Shown here piece by piece: positions 22,056 to 31,894 of a stretch of 64,000 nucleotides of DNA (position 1 is its first letter; each line of letters starts with the position of its first letter). The notes below the pieces were generated by a model. That model saw only the letters and a list, made by a program, of their open reading frames with translations. It ran no database searches and was not told the DNA's origin. Source of the stretch: Porogramme epimiltina (Eukaryota > Basidiomycota > Agaricomycetes > Polyporales > Polyporaceae); assembly GCA_900155495.1 (NCBI GenBank), contig FTLJ01000039.1:1-64000 (forward strand), given 5' to 3'. A program made the translations under genes and the position numbers.

Positions 22056-22880
22056 TGGACTCTTCTCGTTCGATGTTCAGCTGTACTGGTATGTACCTTA
22101 TAGGTTCTGTTCTCGCTCTACGGTCTCTATAGTTTTCGCGGGTCAAAACATTCGTGGTGTTGCACACGGACATAAGGGCATAGCAGTGTGGTATCCAGAA
22201 AGACATAAATTAGGCGAGAACGCTACAAATGCGGTCACGGGGCAAGGGGAACAGAGGTCCTCTGAGGGCCGACCATGAAGAGGGGAATGTACGACGCGAG
22301 AAGTGCACCGACGCCGAGCCTGGAGATGCGCATGAGGACGAGTTACGAGGGGTATTGGGAAGCTCTAAATACGTACATGATGACGCTGACACCGCCTTGG
22401 CCGCCCTCCTTCGTACGCAGGGGATGCTGGTTGACGACGCTGTTGAGCGACAGCACTAATGCGGGCCACGCAAGAAAGCTGCGCACGTAGTTGGCGTAAA
22501 TGCGGGGGCGGAGAAGGCAAAGGGAGGATGCAATGAGACAGGGTGCATGAAGCAGATGGATAGTGTTGACGCACCGGTTACGAGTGACCATGATGAGACC
22601 CGACACAAACATCACTGCAGACACCTCCTGTGTCAGCTTTCCATGGCCTTCCTAAAGCCTATGCACGCCGGTGCTTACTGGACGAAGACAGGGGATCTAC
22701 GTGGCAGCAGTCAGATTCTGTTCAAGACAGGGAGACAGTGTCGCGCTTACCCATAGATTCAACTTGCCATGTCTCCGGGAGGCTGAACTTAGCCTCGGCA
22801 GAGGAGTCGCGAGGGTCGTCTCCAGCAACAGCAACGGTAGACATTGTGGCTGCTGTTCAGGGAGAGCGGCGCCACCGGAA
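21865..22880. repeat. Source copy of a segmental duplication (unit 1)
   Basis: Covers the last 190 nt of the BCL7-like gene, the intergenic gap and the whole Asterix-like gene. It aligns block by block with 25915-26890 in the same orientation. Matching blocks include aaggggaacaga.gtcctctg at 22246/26257, tgacgctgac.ccgccttgg at 22382/26402, and gagtgaccatgatgagacc at 22581/26607. Boundaries are approximate. Confidence 0.85.
22235..22844 (-). CDS. Asterix (WDR83OS)-like small ER membrane protein
   Basis: Five exons: 22844-22751, 22717-22679, 22614-22575, 22478-22377, 22319-22235; 360 nt, 119 residues. Layout: a polar N-terminus with GDDPRD and LPETWQVESM, a first helix MMFVSGLIMVTRNR, a second hydrophobic part FLAWPALVLSLNSVVNQHPL with RTKEGG after it, and a third GVGALLASYIPLFMVGP. 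Size and order fit the ASTER family, whose animal member is the small partner of CCDC47 in the PAT chaperone complex for membrane-protein insertion at the ER. Convergent with the BCL7-like gene (179 bp between stops). The assignment is by pattern and topology; a search against the ASTER Pfam family would settle it. Confidence 0.6.
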
Positions 22881-23974
22881 TCGAGGGTGCGTCACTGGGC
22901 GTCTACAGCCACAATGGAGCGTCCGACCGGCGACACGGCACGAGTCTTCACAAGAATTCTGACCACTTACTCCCACTTGGTCAGTCACCAGTACGATGTA
23001 GATTGAGCACCCGCTCTTGTAACGTCGTCTCTTCTCGCCGGTGCAGGCGCATCGAGGTGCGCGGAATCAGTTGCGGCTAACAGCATGTTCTGCGTGGACC
23101 TGTTCATTTGGAACTCCATATTCGGTACCGGAGTCGATGTGTCGGTCACCGGTACGTACCACTAGAATATCTCCGGAATTGCATCCTTGTCTCATCATTC
23201 TTCATAGCATGAGGCTCTGGGTTCTGACACTCGTGTACACCTGTAGGCAAATCGCAAGCCAACCATATCCGGTTTCCATGCTGACACACACTGCATAGCG
23301 CGTTTGTGGCGTTGCGCCTCTCCCGAACCTACCGCCGCTTGGTATGACATTGCCTTCATCTCGTTTGAAGTAGGAGTCACTCTACTGGATGATTTCACCT
23401 TTGTCATCGCCGCTCAGCCATTACTTCATGTTTCTACGCGCTCAATTCACCGCCACTCGTCCTCCATATCCGGCTGCAGAGACTTTTAGGATGCCCAGGC
23501 GTTTCATGGGTCTGTCGTAAGACCTGTGACGGAGGTGAGCGCAAGTCTGCTCCTACTTGCGAATAGGCAACACACATAGTCTATGCTAGGCTCCCAAACC
23601 TTAGACGTCTTATCCACCCGGTGGAGCGTGCTGCGGCGTCCGCTGAAACGTGTGGATAAACAAAGCAGAAGGATGGCCTCCGATGACCGACCGGTGAACC
23701 GATATTGTACGTTGTGGCTATGCCGGCGGATGTCGGATCTATTGCTGTCCGTAAGTATGTGGCACTTCAGGGGGCAAACGTGATACTATATGTTGTGGTA
23801 AGTTCGTAAGGCATGGTTGAATCTCAAACGGTTAGCAATCCCCAGTGTGAGATTCACGGGCATAACGCACTCCGGGGTATCCTTCCAGATCCGGCGCAGA
23901 ATGTACGGATACACGCGATAAATATTGGCCAGCCTCTGGGTCTCGGCACGGTCACACCTTCTCGCTCATCCACG
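22845..23974. other. Gap between Asterix-like gene and DUF6533 gene A
   Basis: About 1.1 kb. One stretch on the plus strand (23049-23151) reads SVAANSMFCVDLFIWNSIFG and continues GTGVDVSVT up to a gtacgt donor, so it looks exon-like, but I could not connect it to a gene. Probably a relic or chance; see findings. Confidence 0.4.
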
Positions 23975-25705
23975 ATGAGTACTATGCCCCTAGAAATGGA
24001 TGTTCGCACTCTTGTTGCGATCTACGACAATAGGTGCGCACTGTAATGTTTAAGATCGACGGAAGCACTAAAACGACATCACCATCGCTTTGCAGTGTCG
24101 TGGCCGCATGTTGTCTTTTCGCAGCAGCGGGTGAGTGCCATTTAAATGTGGAGACTCTATTCCGGCTAACACAATATCTACGGATATTCTGCTACTGGTA
24201 TAGCACTCTTTGCATACGATTATGCTATTACTTTTGGAGCAGAGGTACAACTGTTCTGGTCGTATAGACAGACGGCGGCGGCTCCTATATACTTCTGGAA
24301 TCGGTATCTTACCTTGGCGGATATTTGGCTTCAAACGCTCCTCGTATTTGCTCCTTCATTTGTCCAGGTGAGTTGACATTGCCGCCCATCCACATGAAAT
24401 CGCGACTGACCATTCTCTAGAGGTGAGATACATCACCTATGATGTGCACACCGCCTCTCATACACTATAGCACGGCACAATGCTCGAGGTGGTTTCAAGC
24501 TAGTGCAGCTATTAGTTCGTCACATGAGATTATATGCGCATGTTCGTTTTTATGCTCAGCCACTTTCATATCCGATTTCCTGATGCATAACCAACAGTGT
24601 TTTCCGCCCTCCGCACTCTTGCCCTCACGAGAAATAAAGTCCTCGCCTTAACCGTTATGTTGCTGTCAACAATCCCATTTGGAATCAACGTTGTGCGTCG
24701 TCTTGCGAAGTTATTGCCACTGCTCTCCAAGATATGCTCAATCTTAAAGCAGTATAGGGCTACTACAATGGACTGTATGATACTTCCAGGTATCGGGTTA
24801 ACAAGTTTTTCTTCCGCCACGCATGGTCTCGCACAAAGGTCGGCTGTGTTTAATTTGAACAATTAACATCATCGCTGAGGATGGATCAGGCGTGCGTAAC
24901 AGTAGTGCAGAAAACATGAAAATTCGCTGATAATCACCCTTCCGACGTAGTCATTGTGGTGTCGCGAACGTGCTGGATAATAACAGACACAATACTTATC
25001 ATTGTTACATGGCGGAAACTCCAACCCTATACTGTGTTCAATCATCGCACTTTGAGAAGGCGGACACTATCCAACGTCCTCCTGAACGACGGTGAGCTTG
25101 TGTTCGTTTCACTCATCCTTGGAACATGGATTTGATCGGCTTCTGATTTTCCCTCCCCAGGGACCATTTATTTTGTGTACGAGATTTGTTGGTGCTTCTG
25201 ATGAATCTCTCAAGAATGGAAATCATAGGATCATCCTCAGTATGAACATGCTTCATCTTTTTCTTAGTATTTTCGCAGTGCGTTCCCGCAAAATACCTTC
25301 ACTGTAATGTCCACTCAGGCTGCGTTCTCTAACAGTCCAAAAATTCGCTCGATCACGGAAGCAATGTGACCGTATTCACGGCCCCGTGCGTATCAACTTT
25401 TATAATTGCAGGTCTTCTTGTTATCGCTCATATACACGATCACACTTAGGGTTTCGTCTATCGTAATATCTCGCTTCCTCTTACACCTTCAGGCTGTTAG
25501 CCAGAGGGCTGAGAGAGGAGACTTATCGGACTCTCCTATCGACGTACAATGCTCAGCCAACCATACTATTGAGTTCGCGAGGGCACTTGGCTCTTTGGGT
25601 GCGCGGATTGAAGCGAGTGAATATATGGAGGAGGCGGAAATCCATTTTGGCGGTGGATTCACAGAGGCAGGAGCCGTGGTGAGCGTTGCGATCACAGAGA
25701 GTTGA
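23975..25705 (+). CDS. DUF6533-domain seven-helix membrane protein A
   Basis: Thirteen exons sum to 1026 nt (341 residues): 23975-24033, 24096-24130, 24204-24367, 24421-24422, 24471-24541, 24598-24692, 24753-24838, 24890-24891, 24951-25091, 25161-25176, 25229-25277, 25336-25385, 25450-25705. DUF6533 signature ALFAYDYAITFGAEVQLFW is followed by ...WNRYLTLADIW; later helices include FSALRTLAL, SRTCWIITDTILIIVTW and GTIYFVIILSMNMLHLFL. The membrane part ends VISRFLLHLQAVSQRAERG before a cytoplasmic tail rich in Glu/Ala. These are orphan, GPCR-like proteins expanded in basidiomycetes; no ligand known. Two of the exons are 2 nt long (AG and GC), required by phase and shared with genes B and C. It lies between the two units of the segmental duplication. 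Confidence 0.8.
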
Positions 25706-25914
25706 GGAGAGAAGTTAGGTGGGGAGCATACGGCGGCCAGCTACACAACGTGCGGCCACAGGTGTCAGGGAGGAGAGGAGCTGCGTAAATGTGTTATAAT
25801 AAAAATCACATCAAACTCCTTCGCCTTGACTTTTGTTCCGTGTCGCATACACGTCGTTTTCTGACCCTTTGACGTATGAACCGGGACTCGTTCGAAGGAA
25901 GGACTTCTGATCCG
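25706..25914. other. Short spacer before the duplicated block
   Basis: 3' flank of DUF6533 gene A. Nothing recognisable. Confidence 0.4.
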
Positions 25915-25916
25915 GA

Positions 25917-26108
25917 GACGGGCTTGGAGAAGGAGACGGGTTGGACCCGGATGAGGGGATGAGTCTGGATTTGCGTGGGGTGGGCCTAGATGGGGAGCCG
26001 TTCGAAGGCGTAGATGACTTGTCGCCACCGCAGTAGACGGACGAGTTGCTTGGTGGGAGTACGATGAATGAGAGTATTGGAGATCCGTTCGCCGTTCTTC
26101 CTGCGTAG
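25917..26108 (+). pseudogene. 3' fragment of the BCL7-like gene
   Basis: Nucleotide match to 21867-22055 (gggcttggagaaggaga, ggggagccgttcga.ggcgt, ttgcttggtgggagtac/tatga). The parent tail frame is interrupted by a stop (tag at 26033-26035, where the parent has cag.cag) and there is no upstream exon or BCL7 domain, so it cannot make the parent protein. Confidence 0.85.
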
Positions 26109-26121
26109 CAGGCCCCACTCA

Positions 26122-26852
26122 CTAGGGGTTTAGCTGTGCTACTATGTGTTTTGCGGTCTTTGCTTCCTCTCCATGCTCTGCATGTTTTCGCACGTCAAGA
26201 AGATCGTACTTGGGAGGGGCATGCAACATATAAATTATGCAATAGTGCCACTGGGTAAGGGGAACAGACGTCCTCTGAGGACCGAGCATGAAGAGAGGAA
26301 TATACGATGCAAGGAGCGCACCAACATCGAGCCTGTGTTCAAGTATGAGGTGATGAGTTGCAAGGGGATGGGCATAAGGAAGCAAGGAGAGCATACATGC
26401 TGACGCTGACGCCGCCTTGGAAACCTTCTTTCGTGAGCATGGGGTACTGGTTGATGACGCTATTCAGTAACAATACAAGGGCGGGCCATACAACTTGGTA
26501 ACTATGCGCTCAGATGAAGACAGGGAGAGGCGGGGCATGAATGCGATGAGACCGAGGTCCGAGAGCGCGAAGAGGATAGGAGGGGCATATACTCACCGGT
26601 TGCGAGTGACCATGATGAGACCAAACACGAACATCACTACAAAGTACAACGCGGTCAATCTTCTATGTTACTGCTAGTGGATGAGGATAATGGATCTGGG
26701 TCGCCACGGTCAATTGGTGTTTGGGTTAGTAGCGAGAAGTGGGCGTTGCTACGCTCACCCATTGACTCGACTTGCTATGTTTCCGGGAGGCTCAGTTCGG
26801 CCTCTGCGGAATGGTCGCAGGGGTCGTATCCAGAAACGGCAACAACAGACAT
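26122..26852 (-). pseudogene. Duplicate of the Asterix-like gene with an in-frame stop
   Basis: The start ATG is at 26852. Exon 1 mirrors the parent (SAEAELSLPET), but the conserved Trp codon TGG is TAG, a nonsense change at about residue 26. Downstream exons are otherwise open and keep splice sites: MFVFGLIMVTRNR, VVWPALVLLLNSVINQYPM, and GALLASYIPLFMLGPQ in the last exon. The parent stop is lost: after SVPLTQ the frame continues for about 45 further residues to a TAG at 26124-26122. The mix of one nonsense change with otherwise conserved exons points to recent inactivation. An internal restart at MFVFGL cannot be excluded. Confidence 0.75.
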
Positions 26853-26890
26853 CGCGGCTCATGCTCAGGGGGCTTAACGCTGCCGCGGTT

Positions 26891-28070
26891 GAGCCTGAGC
26901 AGCGTGCGTTGGGGTAGCGCTCGTGCCAGGGAGCGCCCACGCCCATGTGCCAGCAAGTCCGACCACTAGCAACGGTCAAGCGAACCCACTGTACATCTCA
27001 TTTTTGCACCGATGACGATAGACGGGAACTGCACACGACACTACTCTAGAGGTAGGACGTTTACATCAGCCCTAACTATTCCCAACCAGGCAAGACACAC
27101 CCCCGAAAAGCATCACGAGCATATCCACCGTGCATGAACCCTGGGAATGCACCAACGCATGTTGAAGGGGATACAGTTCCCACCAGTGTGCTATCCCTAA
27201 CCAATAAGCTGCGATGGCTAAAATTTTCGTGACGTAGAGCGGGCCCCTGGATGTGAGATGAAGGGACTCGGAAAGATGCGGAAGACCGGACATTATGAAC
27301 GGAGGTGGTTCAGATACCCTGTATGTCCGAGTCTCTGATTACAATCTTCACTGGCTTGTACATATCACGGTACAAGGCAACCAGCTGTGCCACTACTGAT
27401 AGAAATTTTCTGAAGTTGCACGAGCCCCCCTACAAACAACCTCGGAAATGATACAACTAATCTCGGAGCGGCCCTTCACCGTGCGCCACAGCATATGAGG
27501 TTCCCCTGGCGGTTCTGACTCACGGAGGTCATCTAGAGCGCATGCCTACCATGCGAATTACGTCTTCCCATCTTCTCTTATTGAAAGCCCACTCATGGTG
27601 TGTACGCCGAATCTCTGGTGCAAGGAAGCCGTGTTCATGTGCATTTAGCCCTCGCCCCATCCCAATACAAAATTTCAAAGCCAGGAACGGAACATATATC
27701 TTTCCCTCTTCGCTCAACAGATTGCTGTATCTATTCAAGGTATCCACGAGCTGCGCACAATGCCAGGGGGGGGGGGTGCTGGATCACTAACTTCCACGAT
27801 GGCAACACTGGCCCACCAACTTCTTTAGTAGGTAGTTGGCACTGAAATCCAGATGCTATACACTTCAAACAGAGTGTGCTTCGCCCACAGACTTTGGTCG
27901 TTCGATATGTGGATGGACAACAGGCTTCTCAATCAACCAATGAATTGATGAATTGAAACAGGCTTCTCCATAGCAACAGCAGGGTGATATAAACCGCCAC
28001 TCCCTCGACCTCGACACCCCGTAATCGATCCTCCGAGTCTCTCTCTCCCTCTCTCCCTCTCTAGACACTC
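26891..28070. other. Gap before DUF6533 gene B
   Basis: About 1.2 kb. Short open stretches on the minus strand (27529-27747 and 27072-27293) match nothing I know. A ten-G run is at 27767 and a CT microsatellite at 28038-28062. The TATA-like gatataaac at 27987-27995 is about 80 nt upstream of the gene B ATG. Confidence 0.45.
27987..27995 (+). promoter_or_regulatory. TATA-like box upstream of DUF6533 gene B
   Basis: The sequence gatataaac lies about 76-84 nt before the ATG at 28071, with a CT-rich initiator-like tract between them, a usual basidiomycete promoter arrangement. Confidence 0.45.
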
Positions 28071-29810
28071 ATGACAGATACTGCGGCGTCAATCGCCCAA
28101 CACAGTGCTGCGTGCGTACACCTATACTACTCTGCTGCGATGGCGGCTGGATTGACAAAATCGGGGCCATTATCAAGTGTGACCGATACTTTTTGTTCAA
28201 ATGCCGCTCTAGGTGAGTACCCAGGCTTCGTGTTGGTGATCTCGCTGACAGTGGAGGACTTTCTCTGACTTTGGCAGCATTGCTAGCCTACGAATATGCT
28301 ACGACCATTACTATCGAAGTTCAGCTCTTCTGGAGGAAAAAGATTACGCCCGCTGCGGTTTTGTTTTTCTTGAACCGCTACGTCGCTCCGGCGGCCTTAT
28401 GTTTTCAATTCATGGGTGTTAATGGAGACACACCCGTCCAGGTTAGTTAACCTTGTTCTACGCAGTCCCCCTATGTTAACTGTCTTCCAGAGGTAGATCC
28501 ACTCCATCATCTATCGATTCTTATGCGCTTACCAAGTCAATACAGGTGCATGACGATGGTCCAGGTGGAATTGGTTACTGGAAAGCTCCCAGAAATAATT
28601 TATGCTAGTGCGAAAACATTATGATATTCCATATTTGATATATCCAGCTGACAGATACTATGAGAAGCGTTCTCTGCACTACGTGGCTTTGCACTTAGCA
28701 GAAGTAAGGTATTGGCTCTACTCATCTTCCTCCTCTCTTCAGCTCCATTCGGGGTCAATGTTGTAGGTCATTGAACGTTAATCGGCTACAGGCACTTGGT
28801 AACGCTGCCGGTCCAGTTCCAGTCGACCACATTTGTATGCATTGAAGATCCCGTTGTTGGGTTGGAGTTTTTCTCGTTGATACCTCCAGACCTGGTGCAC
28901 AAGTGAGGAGCACTTTCATCTCGAGGTGTCATATTTCTTACTTATCTTACCCATTAGATGTATGTCGTTTTTATAGTTGCGGTCGGAACCATGATACTAA
29001 CCGGTTGGTCCGGGTCGAGTGGTGATCATATCGAGAACCTGTGTGATGAGTGCCGATATGGTTCTCATCAGCATAACGTGGTACAAACTCCTGTGCAAAA
29101 ACAAGTTGAATTTGGCCATAGAAAGAGAAACACTGGCACTTGTTCTCCTAACTGATGGCGAGTGCGACCTGGTATGTAACGGTATATCATTCTGAAGCGT
29201 ACCTTTACTACCAGGGACAATTTATTTTATGTGGGTCACGCCTGCGAAACTCAGTTTTTCTGAAGGATGTCCGACCAAGACATGATTAGGGTGCTCCTCA
29301 TCCTCAACACACTTCACCTGACTTTTACGTTGTTCTCAGTAAATGTCACTACTCTCTCGCGTGCATAATAGATATTAACAATAGGCTGTTACTAGTTTGA
29401 AGGTGCCTTGACATCTTCTAGTTACGTGACTCAATTCACAGATCCGTGAGACACCTTTTTGTTGCCGTTACCCACCGGTGCTTCATCGCCACTTATACAT
29501 CTGCAGGATCACCTCAATCCTCGTCTCTCGCTTCCTACTCCACCTACAGGGTGCCAGCCAAAAAGCAGAGAGGGGGGGAGATTCTATATCGACAAGAGAC
29601 GGTCTGACCGAGGACTCCCTCAGATTTGCTTCAATTGTTGGCTCTCTCGGTGCTAACCTAGGCCCATGTGATTTTACGGGGGCCATTGAGGAGGTGGAAG
29701 AAGACTATGGCCTAGATGTAGTGAACGAGTCGATCATGTCAGCGGAAAGTACACCTTCTGCCTTCTCCGCCAACGACATCTACAGGGATGATATGATCAC
29801 AGAAATGTAA
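28071..29810 (+). CDS. DUF6533-domain seven-helix membrane protein B
   Basis: Twelve exons sum to 1104 nt (367 residues): 28071-28212, 28278-28441, 28491-28492, 28546-28607, 28668-28762, 28823-28902, 28958-28959, 29020-29157, 29215-29230, 29290-29338, 29396-29445, 29507-29810. DUF6533 core ALLAYEYATTITIEVQLFW, then LFFLNRYVAPA; FSALRGFALSRSKVLALL; SRTCVMSADMVLISITW; GTIYF; VLLILNTLHLTFTLFS; and ITSILVSRFLLHLQGASQKA before an acidic tail. Compared with A and C the first intron is missing, so exons 1 and 2 are fused. The intron after 29157 starts with GC (gcgagt), a GC-AG intron at the place where A and C have gtgagc/gtaaga. It carries the two conserved 2-nt exons (AG and AT). Probably plasma-membrane; ligand unknown. 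Confidence 0.78.
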
Positions 29811-31018
29811 TCACCCTTCGAGCCGCTAGCATGGAAAGTACGACAGAATTTTTCTTGGTGGCACATCCATTTGGTGAGTACCCGTGATCATGGCGCTGCT
29901 ACCTATGCTCTTTTGTCTCATCATCCTCCAGGCATTGGAAAACTTTTCAAACTAAGACATTGTGCTTGCTCTCAGCTTGAATCATACGTCTATATATTTA
30001 TACTATGTTGCGGTCGGTTGCAGACTAGTCATAGCTTTCGATTATAAGGGAGTGTGGGCTTCAATGGAACACATATCCGTCGAGCTCCGATCGCTACCGT
30101 TTGGTAGGTGTAGGTTGGTATCTCCAGGGCCTGGGCTGCGGGCAGCTAAATTCCTTATGGCTTCATCGAAATGGGTCTCATGCTGCATTCGTTCCCCATC
30201 GGAGTGTTGATTCGAGCATGTGGGGGTACAACCTTCGTCTAAAGCATCACCCCGTGAAGCCCTTGATTGCGTCGACACAATTTTATTATCATCAAAAAAC
30301 CTCTAATAAGCATTACTACAATCACTCGGGCTCACACGTACGCGCGGGCTGGGAAAAACACACTTCAATCGCAACGTACGCAAGCCATCTTACGGTGCAC
30401 TGGCGGACACGTCTAAATGATCCCTGCTTTGACGTCATAGAAGGACACCGAGATAGACGCGGAATTACGCGGAGAGGCACAGTCCTTCAACAGCGTGAAC
30501 ACGCCCGTCGAGAGCTGAACGTCGTCGGACGAGTTTGACCTAGCCCTCGCCAGCGCCCCAGGCGACACTGTTGCAGCAGACGGCGACGGCGACCCCAAGC
30601 GCGAGCAGCTCCCGTTCTTCCGATCTTCTCAGACGACTCGGATTTGTCCCTTGCTTCTGCTGATAGCGTTGGGCTTTCCTTCGTCGTGCCGTCGTCAATG
30701 CCGTAGCCGCAGAGCTTTGAAAAAAGGAAAGGAAGGTGCATCGCAGTTGGTACAGAGAGGATGATGGAGTTTCAACGGTAGTGCTTACTACTAGAAGTTT
30801 TACGGAAGTTAGAACTGAGAACATGTCGCGGTGTGCACGTGATCGTGATGGTAGGCAAACAAAGGCAAAGCGGGCAGATTTCTGAAATACACGGCGCCAC
30901 GTCGCGTCGCGCGCCCGCGATCACTTTCAATACCCCGCGTGTCCTCCCGCCCTCTCCCCGCCCCCTCTTCGCCCTTCTAATACCCACCTCGCTGCGCGCG
31001 ATCGCCAGGAACAAGGCC
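29811..31018. other. Gap after DUF6533 gene B
   Basis: No complete gene seen. The plus strand at 30518-30640 reads SSDEFDLALASAPGDT followed by an acidic-to-basic stretch and could be an exon relic. A short start-like stretch at 29831 (MESTTEFFLVAHPFG, then a gtgagt donor) does not continue convincingly. Confidence 0.4.
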
Positions 31019-31894
31019 ATGTCGATGTATAAGCTCATCCGCCGCATCTCGAGCTCTTTCTTCCCCCGCCCGGACCGGCCATGGAGTGAGGACGGTGCGT
31101 GCTCTCGACCTTCTCCGCCTAGCCCACGCGCCTGACATGCGCCTTCCCCGTGCCCTCTTCTCGAACGTCCCCTATCCATTTCGCATTATGGTTTATCGGC
31201 CTCGCCTTCCCCTCGGCAAATATCCGATCGCCAATGCTATGCGCGCGGATGAATCAATGTCGTATATCTCGCGGGACGATCTACTGTCTGTGCCGCCCCG
31301 TCTACTCTTCCACTTCACTCGCTATGTTCTCCCCCTCCAGCAACATCCACAGCTCCTCAGATTGGCCGCAAGCGGAGGCTGAGCACGACAGAGCCTGACG
31401 ACCGCGAGACGACGCCCGCGAAGAAGATCCGAGCCGAGTCCGAGGCGCGCACCGAGGAGCAGGAGCAGGAGCGCGGAAGCTCCCCCGCCGCCCGCACCGA
31501 CACGGAGGAAGTGAAGGAAGTCACGGAGGGCGTGCGGGACGTCGAGCTCGAGGACGGGAAACCGGTGCCGGCTTCCCTAGCTGCGCCGGAGGAGAAGGCC
31601 ATCCAGTCAACGGAGGAGGCGGGCGCGGAGGAGGCTGCGGCAGTGCCCCTGCCGGAGTCGCCCACCCTGAAAGCGGCGGAAGGCGAGGACCAGGATGCGG
31701 AGGGAGAGATCGATGTCGAGGCGAAGGAAGGTGAGGTCGCTGCGCCTGTCGAGGATGCCACCTCGGCGACCACGCAATATGCCCTTGAGGTAGCCCCTAT
31801 CGCCGCAGCTCCCGCCGACTCCGAAGAGGTGCCTGGCCTCACCCTCTCTGCCTCCCCCAGCAAGCCCACCGAAGAGACGACCACGGACTCATAA
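31019..31894 (+). CDS. Small acidic, probably nuclear protein
   Basis: Two exons, 31019-31094 and 31353-31894 (phase 1, donor gtgcgt, acceptor ccacag); 205 residues. Exon 1 encodes a short amphipathic N-terminus (MSMYKLIRRISSSFFPRP). Exon 2 begins APQIGRKRRLSTTEPDD and PAKKIRAESEAR, two basic clusters resembling nuclear localisation signals, then about 150 residues rich in Glu, Ala, Asp and Pro, ending in a Thr/Glu tail. No domain recognised and no recognisable catalytic residues. Similar short NLS-plus-acidic proteins are common in fungi and unassigned. The ATG is the first in frame after the GC-rich leader. Confidence 0.6.

Larger units (their letters stand above)
25915..26890. repeat. Decayed copy of the segmental duplication (unit 2)
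   Basis: Same order and orientation as 21865-22880, with scattered substitutions and small indels. It begins inside the BCL7-like tail and ends just past the Asterix-like start codon, so the unit carried one gene fragment and one whole gene. DUF6533 gene A sits between the units, giving a spacing of about 4.05 kb. Confidence 0.85.

Noticed and set aside
24034..24267. Unspliced reading frame covering exon 2 of DUF6533 gene A
   Set aside because: The spliced model reproduces exon lengths of gene C exactly (35 nt exon 2), so the longer frame is intron read-through.
27529..27747. Possible transposon-derived frame
   Set aside because: No transposase, reverse-transcriptase or integrase motif and no terminal repeats seen nearby.
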